Positions 16,374 to 26,100 of a stretch of DNA of 64,000 bases are shown one piece after another (position 1 is the stretch's first letter; each line of letters opens with the position of its first letter). A program made the position numbers and the translations under genes. Source of the stretch: Variovorax sp. PBS-H4 (GTDB taxonomy: Bacteria; Pseudomonadota; Gammaproteobacteria; Burkholderiales; Burkholderiaceae_C); NCBI RefSeq assembly GCF_901827205.1, contig NZ_LR594675.1, positions 496,001-560,000 of the forward strand, in the 5' to 3' direction. The notes below the pieces were generated by a model. It was not told the origin of the DNA. It searched no databases and saw only the letters and a program-made list of their open reading frames with translations.

Positions 16374-17398
16374 GCGCGGTGATGCGAGATCGGCAGCCGT
16401 CCGCGGCCGGCGCCGCGAGCGAGGCGGGGCGGCGGGCGCGTTTCAATCCCAAGTACCTGCCGCTGGCCGCCACCATTTCGCTCTTCGTCGCGATGGCGGC
16501 GCTCGGCTCGGTGCTCTACGACGGCTTCTTCTCGGCGCAGGTCTTTCTCAACCTGTTGATCGACAACGCCTTCCTGATCGTGGTGGCGGTCGGCATGAGC
16601 TTCGTGATCCTGTCCGGCGGCATCGACCTGTCGGTGGGCTCGGTCATCGCATTCACCACGATGGTCTCGGCCTCGCTGGTGGAGAAGCATGGCTGGCCCC
16701 CCGCGGCCGTGATCCCGCTGGTGCTGGTGCTGGGCACCGCCTTCGGTGGGCTGATGGGCGTGCTGATCGAGCGCTTCCGGCTGCAGCCCTTCATCGTCAC
16801 GCTCGCGGGCATGTTCCTGGCACGCGGGCTCTGCTACCTGATCAGCATCGACTCGATCAGCATCACGAACGAGTTCTACGCGTCGGTCTCGCAGCTGCGC
16901 ATCCCGGTGGGCTTCGGGGCCTCGCTGTCGGTCAGCGCGGTAATCGCGCTGGCCGTGCTGGTGCTCGCCGTGTTCGTCGCGCACTGGACGCCCTTCGGCC
17001 GCACCGTCTACGCGATCGGCGGAAGCGAGCATTCGGCCATGCTGATGGGCTTGCCGGTGCGCTCGACGCTGGTGGGCGTGTATGCGCTGTCGGGCTTCTG
17101 CTCGGCGCTGGCCGGCGTGATCTTCACCTTCTACATGCTCTCGGGCTATGGGCTGCATGCGATGGGCCTGGAGCTCGACGCCATCGCGGCCGTGGTGATC
17201 GGCGGCACGCTGCTGACCGGCGGCGTGGGCTATGGGGCCGGCACGCTGTTCGGCGTGCTCACGCTCGGGATCATCCAGACGCTGATCGCCTTCGACGGCA
17301 CGCTGAGCTCCTGGTGGACGCGCATCGTCGTGGGCGCCTTGCTCTTCTTCTTCTGCCTGCTGCAGCGCTTCTTCACGGCGCGCGCGCCGCGGCGCTGA
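16370..17398 (+). CDS. yjfF: Sugar ABC transporter permease, YjfF type
   Basis: A 342-aa CUT2 permease: LSGGIDLSVGSVIAFTTMVS near residue 84, RLQPFIVTLAGMFLARGLCY, YAIGGSEHSAMLMGLPV and LELDAIAAVVIGGTLLTGG. The layout is that of YjfF, partner of YtfT in the galactofuranose importer. The first ~25 residues are polar and Arg-rich before the first membrane span. The ATGA overlap with ytfT couples translation. The next gene, the aldonate dehydratase, begins 34 bases downstream, so transport and catabolism are probably on one transcript. Confidence 0.92.
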   Translation: MSAVMRDRQPSAAGAASEAGRRARFNPKYLPLAATISLFVAMAALGSVLYDGFFSAQVFLNLLIDNAFLIVVAVGMSFVILSGGIDLSVGSVIAFTTMVSASLVEKHGWPPAAVIPLVLVLGTAFGGLMGVLIERFRLQPFIVTLAGMFLARGLCYLISIDSISITNEFYASVSQLRIPVGFGASLSVSAVIALAVLVLAVFVAHWTPFGRTVYAIGGSEHSAMLMGLPVRSTLVGVYALSGFCSALAGVIFTFYMLSGYGLHAMGLELDAIAAVVIGGTLLTGGVGYGAGTLFGVLTLGIIQTLIAFDGTLSSWWTRIVVGALLFFFCLLQRFFTARAPRR

Positions 17399-17432
17399 GT
17401 CCTCCGACAACCGTTCCCAGAAAGCCCGCCCC

Positions 17433-19181
17433 ATGCCGGATGCCCCCAAGAAACTACGTTCCGCCGAATGGTTCGGCCCCGCCGACAAGAACGGCGTCAT
17501 GTACCGCAGCTGGATGAAGAACCAGGGCATCCCCGACCACGAGTTCGACGGCCGCCCCATCGTCGGCATCTGCAACACCTGGTCGGAGCTCACGCCGTGC
17601 AACGCGCACTTCCGCAAGATCGCCGAGCATGTGAAGCGAGGCATCTCGGAGGCTGGCGGCTTTCCGGTGGAGTTCCCGGTGTTTTCCAACGGCGAGTCGA
17701 ACCTGCGTCCGACCGCGATGTTCACCCGCAACCTCGCGAGCATGGACGTGGAGGAGGCGATCCGCGGCAACCCGATCGATGCGGTGGTGCTGCTCACGGG
17801 CTGCGACAAGACCACGCCTGCGCTGCTGATGGGCGCGGCCAGCTGCGACATCCCCGCCATCGTCGTGACCGGCGGGCCCATGCTCAACGGCAAGCTCGAG
17901 GGACGCAACATCGGCTCGGGGACGGCCGTCTGGCAACTGCACGAGTCGTTGAAGGCGGGCGAGATCGACCTGCACCACTTCCTCGCGGCCGAAGGGGGCA
18001 TGTCGCGCTCGGCCGGCACCTGCAACACCATGGGCACGGCCTCGACCATGGCCTGCATGGCGGAGGCGCTGGGCGCCTCGCTGCCGCACAACGCGGCAAT
18101 CCCGGCGGTGGACGCGCGGCGTTACGTGCTGGCGCAGATGTCCGGCGCGCGCGCCGTCGCGATGGCACGCGAGGGCTTGACGCTGTCGAAGATCCTCACC
18201 CGCGAGGCCTTCGAGAATGCCATCCGCGTGAATGCGGCGATCGGCGGCTCCACCAACGCGGTGATCCACCTCAAGGCCATTGCCGGACGCATCGGCGTCG
18301 AACTGGCCCTGGAGGACTGGACCCGCATCGGCCGCGGCACGCCCACCATCGTCGACCTGATGCCTTCGGGGCGCTTCCTCATGGAGGAGTTCTATTACGC
18401 CGGCGGCCTGCCCGCCGTGCTGCGCCGGCTGGGCGAGGCGGGATTGCTGCCGCACCCCGGCGCGCTCACCGTCAACGGCCACACGCTGTGGGACAACGTG
18501 CGCGATGCGCCCAGCTACGACGACGAGGTGATCCGCCCGCTCGACCGGCCGCTGATGGACGACGGCAGCATCCGCATCCTGCGCGGCAACCTGTCGCCGC
18601 GCGGCGCGGTGCTCAAGCCCTCCGCCGCGACGCCCGAGCTGCTGCAGCATCGCGGCCGCGCGGTGGTGTTCGAGGACTTCGACCACTACAAGCGCCGCAT
18701 CGGCGACGAGTCGCTGGAGGTCGACGCGAGCTCGGTGCTGGTGATGAAGAACTGCGGCCCGCGCGGCTACCCCGGCATGGCCGAGGTCGGGAACATGGGC
18801 CTGCCGCCCAAGCTGCTGCGCCAGGGCATCAAGGACATGGTGCGCATCTCCGACGCGCGCATGAGCGGCACGGCCTACGGCACCGTGGTGCTGCACGTCG
18901 CGCCCGAGGCCGCGGCGGGCGGCCCGCTTGCGGCGGTGCGCGATGGCGACTGGATCGAGCTGGACTGCGAAGGCGGCCGCCTGCACCTGGACATCAGCGA
19001 CGAGGAACTCGCCGCCCGCCTGGCCGCGCTGGCGGCGCCGGTCGAGGAACCGCCCGCGGCACAGGCGCGGGGCGGCTACCGGCGCCTGTACATCGACCAT
19101 GTGCTGCAGGCCGACGAGGGCTGCGACTTCGACTTCCTGGTGGGCTGCCGTGGTGCCGAGGTGCCGCGCCACTCGCACTGA
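17433..19181 (+). CDS. araC: L-arabonate-type dehydratase (IlvD/Edd family, Fe-S)
   Basis: A 582-aa member of the IlvD/Edd dehydratases, the size of the L-arabinonate/D-xylonate branch. Expected cluster cysteines lie in GICNTWSELTPCN (about residue 48), LTGCDKTTPA (about 122) and SAGTCNTMGTAST (about 190); the segment NAAIGGSTNAVIHLKAIAGR and the C-terminal DARMSGTAYGTVVLHVAPEA are family hallmarks. These enzymes hold a 2Fe-2S cluster and Mg2+ and turn L-arabonate (or D-galactonate/D-fuconate) into the 2-keto-3-deoxy acid. The next gene encodes the KDA dehydratase, which makes L-arabonate the best-fitting substrate. The gene name follows Azospirillum usage and is unrelated to the E. coli araC regulator. 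Confidence 0.85.
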   Translation: MPDAPKKLRSAEWFGPADKNGVMYRSWMKNQGIPDHEFDGRPIVGICNTWSELTPCNAHFRKIAEHVKRGISEAGGFPVEFPVFSNGESNLRPTAMFTRNLASMDVEEAIRGNPIDAVVLLTGCDKTTPALLMGAASCDIPAIVVTGGPMLNGKLEGRNIGSGTAVWQLHESLKAGEIDLHHFLAAEGGMSRSAGTCNTMGTASTMACMAEALGASLPHNAAIPAVDARRYVLAQMSGARAVAMAREGLTLSKILTREAFENAIRVNAAIGGSTNAVIHLKAIAGRIGVELALEDWTRIGRGTPTIVDLMPSGRFLMEEFYYAGGLPAVLRRLGEAGLLPHPGALTVNGHTLWDNVRDAPSYDDEVIRPLDRPLMDDGSIRILRGNLSPRGAVLKPSAATPELLQHRGRAVVFEDFDHYKRRIGDESLEVDASSVLVMKNCGPRGYPGMAEVGNMGLPPKLLRQGIKDMVRISDARMSGTAYGTVVLHVAPEAAAGGPLAAVRDGDWIELDCEGGRLHLDISDEELAARLAALAAPVEEPPAAQARGGYRRLYIDHVLQADEGCDFDFLVGCRGAEVPRHSH

Positions 19182-19206
19182 ACCGCCGTTTCTGCCTGGA
19201 GCCTGC

Positions 19207-20133
19207 ATGACCCTGGACAACCCCCGCCATCGCGGCATCTATCCCGTCGCGCCCACCACCTTCACCGAATCGGGCGAGCTCGACCTCGAGAGCCAGAAGC
19301 GCTGCATCGACTTCATGATCGACGCCGGCTCGGACGGCATCTGCATCCTGGCGAACTTCTCCGAGCAGTTCCTGCTGTCGGACGAGGAACGCGAGGTGCT
19401 CACGCGCACCGTGCTCGCGCATGTCGCGGGCCGGGTGCCGGTGATCGTCACCACCACGCACACCAGCACCCGGGTCTGCGCCGAACGCAGCCGGCGCGCG
19501 CAAGACATGGGGGCTGCCATGGTGATGGTGATGCCGCCGTACCACGGCGCGACCTTCCGCTTCATCGAGCCGCAGATCCAGCAGTTCTATGCGCAGCTGT
19601 CGGACGCCATCGACATTCCCATCATGATCCAGGACGCACCCGCGAGCGGCACGCCGCTGTCCGCGTCGTTCCTCGCGCGGCTCGCGACGGAGATCGAGCA
19701 CGTGGCCTACTTCAAGATCGAGACCGCGGGCGCTGCATCGAAGTTGCGCGAGCTGATCCGCCTGGGCGGCCAGGCGATCGAAGGCCCGTGGGACGGCGAA
19801 GAGGCGATCACCCTGCTGCCCGACCTGGACGCCGGCGCCACCGGATCGATGACGGGCGGCGGCTATCCGGACGGCATCCGGCCCATCATCGAGGCGCATC
19901 GCAACGGCGACCGCGAGCGGGCCTACGCGCTCTACCAGCGCTGGCTGCCGCTGATCAACTTCGAGAACCGGCAGGCCGGCTTCCTGGCTGCCAAGGCGCT
20001 GATGAAGGAGGGCGGCGTGATCGCCTGCGAGGCACCGCGCCAGCCATGGCCGGCGCTGCATCCCGAGACGCGCAGGGGGCTGATCGAGACGGCCAGGCGT
20101 CTCGACCCCTTGGTGCTGCGCTGGGCGCGTTGA
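19207..20133 (+). CDS. araD: 2-Keto-3-deoxy-L-arabonate dehydratase (DapA/NAL superfamily)
   Basis: A 308-aa (beta/alpha)8 class I aldolase-fold enzyme. Features visible are GIYPVAPTTFTESGELDLES, FSEQFLLSDEERE, the HTSTR loop, YHGATFRFIEPQIQQFY, and YFKIETAGAASKL with the Schiff-base Lys (about residue 171). The combination of YHGATFR and EGPWDGEEAITLLPDL is characteristic of KDA dehydratases rather than of dihydrodipicolinate synthase or KDG aldolase. The product, 2-oxoglutarate semialdehyde, is the substrate of the dehydrogenase at 7273. The ATG at 19207 is preceded by GGAG about eight bases upstream. The azospirillum-style name araD is not the E. coli epimerase. Confidence 0.86.
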   Translation: MTLDNPRHRGIYPVAPTTFTESGELDLESQKRCIDFMIDAGSDGICILANFSEQFLLSDEEREVLTRTVLAHVAGRVPVIVTTTHTSTRVCAERSRRAQDMGAAMVMVMPPYHGATFRFIEPQIQQFYAQLSDAIDIPIMIQDAPASGTPLSASFLARLATEIEHVAYFKIETAGAASKLRELIRLGGQAIEGPWDGEEAITLLPDLDAGATGSMTGGGYPDGIRPIIEAHRNGDRERAYALYQRWLPLINFENRQAGFLAAKALMKEGGVIACEAPRQPWPALHPETRRGLIETARRLDPLVLRWAR

Positions 20134-20176
20134 CGGCGGAGCGTGGCGCGATAGCATGCGCGCGAAAGGACGCGAC

Positions 20177-20905
20177 GTGACCTATCAGCTTCACTACTGG
20201 CCCACCATCCAGGGCCGCGGCGAATTCGTGCGGCTCGCACTCGAGGCGGCCGGCGCCGACTATGTCGACGTCGCGCGAGAGCCGGCAGGCCGGGGCGGCG
20301 GCGAGGCGGCGCTGCTGCGGCGGCTCGGCGATGCGGACAATCCGCGGGCGTCCTTCGCGCCGCCTTTCCTGGTCGATGGCGACATCGTGGTCGGCCAGAC
20401 CGCGGCCATCCTCCTGTACCTGGGCCCGCGCCTCGGGCTGGCAGGCACCGGCGAGCGCGATGCGCTCTGGACGCACCAGTTGCAGCTCACCATGGCAGAC
20501 GTGGTGGCAGAGGCCCACGACACGCACCACCCGATCTCCACCAGCGCCTACTACGAGGAGCAGCGCGACGCGGCGCAGGCGCGCGCCAAGTACTTTCGCG
20601 AGGAGCGCATCCCGAAGTACCTCGACTGGTTCGAGCGGGTGCTGCAACGCAACCCTGCGGGCGACCTGCACCTGGTGGGCGACAGCCTGACCTACGCCGA
20701 CCTCTCGCTGTTCCAGGTGGTGGCGGGCCTGCGCTATGCCTTTCCGAAGGCGACGGCGCGCGCATTGGCGCGCACCCCGGCCGTGGTGAAGCTGCACGCC
20801 AACGTCGCTCGGCGACAGCGGCTGCGCGAGTACCTGCAGAGCTCTCGGCGGATTGCGTTCAACGAGGAGGGCATCTTCAGGTGTTATGCGGAGCTGGATG
20901 GTTAG
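20177..20905 (+). CDS. Glutathione S-transferase family protein
   Basis: A 242-aa two-domain GST. The thioredoxin-like half has YQLHYWPTIQGRGEFVRLAL and a glutathione gamma-glutamyl-binding type motif in VVGQTAAILLYLG (about residues 73-85); the alpha-helical half follows from about residue 90 and includes the GDSLTYADLSLFQ capping motif. The GTG at 20177 is chosen, with AAAGGA six bases upstream, because the family begins at TYQL; an ATG at 20156 in frame is the alternative. The substrate is unknown. It ends eight bases from the convergent end of the injection-system operon and may belong to the sugar operon only by position. Confidence 0.88.
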   Translation: MTYQLHYWPTIQGRGEFVRLALEAAGADYVDVAREPAGRGGGEAALLRRLGDADNPRASFAPPFLVDGDIVVGQTAAILLYLGPRLGLAGTGERDALWTHQLQLTMADVVAEAHDTHHPISTSAYYEEQRDAAQARAKYFREERIPKYLDWFERVLQRNPAGDLHLVGDSLTYADLSLFQVVAGLRYAFPKATARALARTPAVVKLHANVARRQRLREYLQSSRRIAFNEEGIFRCYAELDG

Positions 20906-20913
20906 GCAAGGAT

Positions 20914-22428
20914 CTACCCGATCACGATCCGCAAGGCCTGCAAGGATGCGCGGTTTGCCGGTGCGCGCATAGCGCAGACCCATTGCTTCTCGCCGCCGCA
21001 CACCAGCACTTGCTCACCGCGACTTGTTGCCGTCCACTGGGCAAGACGGCCCACCGCGTTGTTGACGCCCCAGGGCGATGCGCCGAAGCGCCGTTCGCCA
21101 CGCGCGTTGTTTCCCCAGGGAAAGCGTCTCGCGTCCGGGCCGCGGGCGGCCATCTCCCATTCGTCGGCAGTCGGAAGGCGCAGCGTGAGTCCGGTGGTGG
21201 CGCTGAGACGCCGACAGTGCTCAAGCGCCGAGCGGTGATCCCACAAGAATCCCGCTTCAGCATCTGAACGGCCCGGCGCCGCGAGCAAGTCGCGAGCGAT
21301 GAAGAAACCTTCGCTCGACTGAAGACGGATGGGGTTCGCGACCGGCATCTTCGGCAACTCCTCGCCCAGCCAGTGATCGATCGGCGGGACCCAGCACAAT
21401 GCAATTCCGCAGCCACGGAGCACGTAACCGTGGTCCGTGGTGTCTATGCCCTCAGGCAATATCCCAGGCGGCGGCACCGCATCGGGCAATGGCGTGCTCA
21501 GCGACGCAACGAAGAGGAATGCCTTCTCGTGCCACCGAACCCGCTCGCCAGCGAGGCAGCGCAACAGGTGTTCGCGCATCGCTGCCTTGGTCGTCGGCGG
21601 GGATTCAGAGGCCGGCGGAACAGCGACGCCCTCGAGCAACTCGATGGCGCACAGCTGGACGGTGCGCAACATGCGCCGCTCGTCAACATTGACGCCGTCT
21701 GCGGTGTCTTCTGGCAATCGTACGCGGGCGACCTCGCCCACCAGGCCATCGGCGCGCAATCGTGCAGCGACCACCAGCGCGGTGACCCGCACTTCCCAAT
21801 CCGGATCCTCGAACGCGGTTCGAAGCACGGCCTCGATGTGTTCGTTGCTCTGCCGTCGGTCGTGCGCGAGCCAGCGCAGGATCTGCAACTTGTTGTGCGT
21901 GCTGCCTGCGAGCAGGAAGATCGCCGACTTGTCGGGGTTGTCTTGCTTCCAATGCCCGACCGCGCGCAAGGCAGCGCCGCCCGGCTGCGCGATCAGGCGC
22001 CCGAAGGTGCGCATCGCCTGCCGGGCAATGGTCGGTGTGGTGCCGCTCATGAGGGCGGCCACATCGCCGAGCAGTTCCGGGGCGTCGAGCGCCTCGGCCA
22101 TGCGAAGGCCGAGCAAGCGGGATTCGACATCCGGGAAACGCAGCAGGTCGCGGGCGTCCTCGACGCCGAGGCAAGGCAGGCTTGACGCAAGGGCCGCGAG
22201 CTCATCGTCGGCAAGCGCCCCCGAGACGCGCAGCTGGCGCATGCCCATGGCTGGATCGAAGTGATATTGCAGCCGCGCACCTGCACGCTGGAACTGTGCG
22301 GCCTCCGGCTCACCCTCGATCAGCGGCGGGGGCGCCGTGGCATCGGCCGCGAGTTGCCAGCCGCCCGCTTGCAAGCGCGCCGCCATGTCGGCAAAAACCA
22401 ACCGCCGGTCGACGATCAGGACCTTCAT
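20914..22428 (-). CDS. HEAT-repeat-like protein with C-terminal SUMF1/FGE-fold domain, last gene of the eCIS operon
   Basis: A 504-aa protein of unknown function. Residues ~90-300 are helical with repeated two-helix units such as NEHIEAVLRTAFEDPDWEVRVTALV written in HEAT style. Residues ~350-504 show the formylglycine-generating-enzyme fold: GFFIARDLL, ALEHCRRLSATTGLTLRLPT, ADEWEMAARGPDARRFPWGN and a terminal GGEKQWVCAMR...LRIVIG matching the RGGSW...GFR ending. The paired cysteines of true sulfatase modifiers are not evident, so a binding or scaffold role is more likely than oxidase activity. It overlaps the preceding gene by ATGA and ends eight bases from the GST gene, marking the end of the injection-system transcript. 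Confidence 0.75.
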   Translation of the reverse strand: MKVLIVDRRLVFADMAARLQAGGWQLAADATAPPPLIEGEPEAAQFQRAGARLQYHFDPAMGMRQLRVSGALADDELAALASSLPCLGVEDARDLLRFPDVESRLLGLRMAEALDAPELLGDVAALMSGTTPTIARQAMRTFGRLIAQPGGAALRAVGHWKQDNPDKSAIFLLAGSTHNKLQILRWLAHDRRQSNEHIEAVLRTAFEDPDWEVRVTALVVAARLRADGLVGEVARVRLPEDTADGVNVDERRMLRTVQLCAIELLEGVAVPPASESPPTTKAAMREHLLRCLAGERVRWHEKAFLFVASLSTPLPDAVPPPGILPEGIDTTDHGYVLRGCGIALCWVPPIDHWLGEELPKMPVANPIRLQSSEGFFIARDLLAAPGRSDAEAGFLWDHRSALEHCRRLSATTGLTLRLPTADEWEMAARGPDARRFPWGNNARGERRFGASPWGVNNAVGRLAQWTATSRGEQVLVCGGEKQWVCAMRAPANRASLQALRIVIG

Positions 22429-23183
22429 TGGCCCCCGCTGGCGAGCAGCCTGACACGTGCGTGCAGGTCATCCGCCATGTCACCCACCCGGTCGCCACGG
22501 GCATTGGCGAGAACGCGCGCGAAGTAGAAGATATCCGGCCACTCGGCTGCATCGGCCGCGAGATGCATCGGGAATCCGGCGAGGTACTCGCCCCAGGCCG
22601 GCTCGATCCAGTCTGCAGGTCGGCGGTGTTCGATGACATGGGCAAGGTATCGGATCAATTCGTAGAGATTGAACTCGAAACGCACAACGGGTTGCTCGTA
22701 CGACACCGGTTCGGCGTCGATCAGTGCGCGCGCCGTGTCGGGATCACCGAAGGCAAGTGCGAGAAGCGCCGCCGAGCGCTGCTCGGTGTCGCTGAGACTC
22801 TTGCGTCCCGCAGCCAGCGACTTGAGGGGCGTGGCGTCGAGGCCGGAGGGAGTCTTCGTGCCAACGCCTTCGGCGAGAAGGGCGAAGCTCAGAATCCGCT
22901 TTGCGGCCAGAGAATTGCGTCGATCGTTGTCGCTCACCGCGCCCAGTGCACGCCTCAGCATGGGATGCATGAGCTCGACCAGCGGGACGACCTCCGCTTT
23001 GCCGCACGCGAGAATGCCGCGCGCAACCACGTCGTCCTCGCCGGCGAAGGCGCTCGGCAGGTCTTCCGCTTCGCGCTGGGCCACGTCGGCAAAGTCTTGC
23101 AACTCCTGCTCGACAAGCGCATGAACGGCCGGTGCGTGACGCGCCAACAACTCACGCCATGTGGTATCCGCTGGGCTGATCAT
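22425..23183 (-). CDS. Unknown 252-aa protein coupled to the giant toxin-like gene (candidate immunity/adaptor)
   Basis: I do not recognise a family. The protein is mostly helical, acidic at its N-terminus (ALVEQELQDFADVAQREAED), with no signal peptide or membrane segment. A block ALAFGDPDTARALIDAEP and the ending FPMHLAADAAEWPDIFYFARVLANARGDR suggest helical repeats. It overlaps both neighbours by ATGA: its start lies in the stop of the 2,376-aa gene and its stop in the start of the HEAT/SUMF1 gene. Being coupled directly behind a gene with a nuclease-like C-terminus is the typical place for an immunity or loading factor, but nothing in the sequence proves this. Confidence 0.7.
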   Translation of the reverse strand: MISPADTTWRELLARHAPAVHALVEQELQDFADVAQREAEDLPSAFAGEDDVVARGILACGKAEVVPLVELMHPMLRRALGAVSDNDRRNSLAAKRILSFALLAEGVGTKTPSGLDATPLKSLAAGRKSLSDTEQRSAALLALAFGDPDTARALIDAEPVSYEQPVVRFEFNLYELIRYLAHVIEHRRPADWIEPAWGEYLAGFPMHLAADAAEWPDIFYFARVLANARGDRVGDMADDLHARVRLLASGGQ

Positions 23184-26100
23184 GAACCCTCCTTCGGGTC
23201 AAACGGCTTCATCTCATTGTTCGCACGATCGTGAATCAGGATGTTCTGCGCGCGCCTCATGGCCCTCGGATTTTGTTCCAGAAGCTTGAGCACGTCACGC
23301 TGCATGGCGGCACTCAGACTGCTCAGGTCGAGAATGACCATGCGTTGTCCCTTGGCACCGACGGGCGCGGGTGCGTGGAGCCTTCGCACGACTTCTGCCG
23401 CCAGCGTCCGTGCAGTGGTCACGCCCGCCCTTGGCGTGAGCACTTCAAAGAGCGTGCCGGCTTCATCGACGAATTTTCCTTCGCCCCCTGCGTGGGGTTT
23501 TACAAGCCCCTTGGAAAACGCCCCCTCCGCCAGCAGCATCGATTGTGCGTGCCGATGCGCAAGCGAGTTCTCCTTCGCGCCCTCGCCGGCAAGTTGCTTG
23601 AGGCGCACGGAAGTCTCGCCGATGGCGTCGCGCTTCTGCACCTCCTTCGTGGCGCGTCGGGTGACCGATTCCTCGAGCGGCACATGCACGACTTTGACAA
23701 AGCCAGCATTGATGCCGCGTTCGTTCACACTCTCCTCGAGCTTCTGCAAGATGGTGGAGCTCGGATGGTCGCGATGGCCCAGCGGCGTCTCGGGCGTCGT
23801 GTGCACCTGGATTTCCACGTTGGGTGATCTCGCATTCACGGCCTTGAGCATCAAGGCGTGGTCCTGGGCCGAAATTCCGAGCTGCTCCGGCGCATTGCTC
23901 TTCAACAGCCTGCGCAAGTTGTCCAGATTCTTCTTGAACTGCTCGCCCTTCACCGCGGTGAAGCTTTCGAGACTGAGCCCACTGGGTTGATTCTTCGCCT
24001 CGACCACGACCATGGTGGCACTGCCGTCTGCATTGATGCGCAGGAATGCCCCGTCGAAGCCATTGTTCGACGCATTGCGCAAGAGGCCTTCATCGAGTGC
24101 CACCCGACGCGTGCCCGCCGCTTGCTCCTGGCGTGCCTTCTGCATCGCCGTGCCGGTTTGGCCGCGTTCATCCGCCATGGCGCCGAAGCGGCCTTCCTCG
24201 ACCGTGATCTGCGATGCCCTTTCGCCTACGACGCCCATGCCTTGCAGGCCGGATGCCTCCGAGCCGCGCTGGACCCAGATGCCGTTGGGGTGCTCGGTGT
24301 GCGGGTCCAGCAGCTGGATCTCTTCGCGAACCCTTTCGATGCGCCCCGCTGCGTCGTGCACGACCACTCGGCGATAGATCCGCCCTTTCTCCTGCCATTC
24401 GTGCCCGATCTGATAGACGGCGTGGTGCTGGTCATTGAGAGGGCTGTCCTCGACCAAGGCCAGCTTGCTCGCCTTCATGCCCTCCAGCGTGCGCAAGGGC
24501 GCATCGGTGCGCACGCCCGGGACCGCCTCGCCCTTGGCCGCCACGAAGCCGCGGCCGGGCGCCTCGCGCAGCGCGGGCGTGTCGAGCACATGCTGATACG
24601 CATCGATCTGCCGGCCGAGGTGATTGACCTCGTCGACCAGGCGGATCTGCGCTTCCGGGCTCAGTCCGCCTTCCGACAACCGCTGCATGCGCTCATGGAT
24701 GATCCCCGGCAGCTTCTCGAGCTCGAGCTTCGCCTCCCAGCCCGCACTGCCCACGGTCGTCAGGTTGAACCAATCCCTGGCCTGCCTCAGCTTGCCGAGC
24801 AGGCCCTGGTAGCGGCGCATGGACTGGATGGTGTGCGCGTGCAGCAGCACGTCGGTGGGCGTGGCGTGCGGGCCGACTTCCACACGTACGCCGTGCCCCG
24901 GCCCTCGCGGATCGGGGATGACATGCACCGAGTTGCCCTCGAGCTTCTCGTTGACGCGCACGTCGACACGCTCGGTCATCGCCCTCGGCAACGCCTCGCG
25001 CAGGGCCTGCGTCGCAGGATCCACCGCCGGGTCCGGATGGACGGGCGCAGCACCGTCGCCTGCGCCGGCCTCGGCCGCGACGCGCTGCGCCGGCTCGGGC
25101 CTCGCCTCCGGACGCGGTGCTTCTTCCGGCTGCACGGCGGGTTCCTTCCGCGGCTCGACCTGCGGCGTGTCGGAGGGCGCCTTGCGCTCGTCAGGCTTCG
25201 CGAGTTGCCGCTGTTCGCCGATCAGCCCGCGTTGCTCGATCTCGGCTTGCGCGCGATGCGCCTCGGACGAGCCCAGGAAGTCCTGATGGGTTGCGTTCGG
25301 ATTCTTCGCGCGATGCTGCTCGCGCGCGTCATTGAGGATGCGATTGGCTTCGGTCAGCCTCCCTTCGGGTGTGCTCAGCCGGATGTGCGATCCCAGTGCG
25401 CCGTAGGCGCCGCGCGCGCCATGCATCACCGCACCCATCTGCACGGCGCCCTTCACGCCTTCGTAGGTGCCCCCCGCGAGGTTCAGCAGCGGGTTGCCTT
25501 CCCATGTCTTGTCGTTCAGCGCCGTGCCGGTGAACGATGAGGGCAGGGCGCTCACGGCGTTCTCGATGCCCTCGGCCAGCCCCTCGGCGAGGATGCGCAG
25601 CGCCTTGCTGTCGCCCTCGGCCATGCGCGCAAGAATGTTCGTGCCCTTCATGCCGCGCGCGAGGAATCCGGACTCCATCTGGTTGAGGCCGGAAGCGACC
25701 TTGCCGGCCACCTGCCCGGCGCGGCTCTTCGCGACGCCCTGCATGACCTCGGCGCCGCCGACCTTGCCGAGGAAGCGCATGAAGCGGTTGGGCTGCACCG
25801 CGCGTTGCGCCGCCTGCTCGGCTGCCCCGGTCGCGCCGCGCAGGATCTTGCCGCCCATGCCGGCCGTGGCCGCTGCGGTCAGCGCATCCACCACGCCGAT
25901 CGCGAGATCGACCCCGATGTCTTCGGCACCATACGAGCCGCCCTGGACCAGCGCCTTCGTGCCCATGGTGGTGACGGTCGCGGCGACGGAGGCGATCATG
26001 GCAATCATCACCGGCCCCAGCGCGCCCCCGCTCAGGAAGCTCAGCGCCGCGCCGACGGCGACTGCCACGGCAAGGCTCGCCACCTGCGCCGCAAAGTTCG

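Noticed and set aside
16229..18091. 620-codon minus-strand frame across yjfF and the arabonate dehydratase
   Set aside because: Shadow of two well-recognised plus-strand genes; no ribosome-binding site or family.
20914..22428. Variable protein of a diversity-generating retroelement, because of the SUMF1/C-type-lectin-like fold
   Set aside because: No reverse transcriptase gene or template/variable repeat pair was seen in the window.
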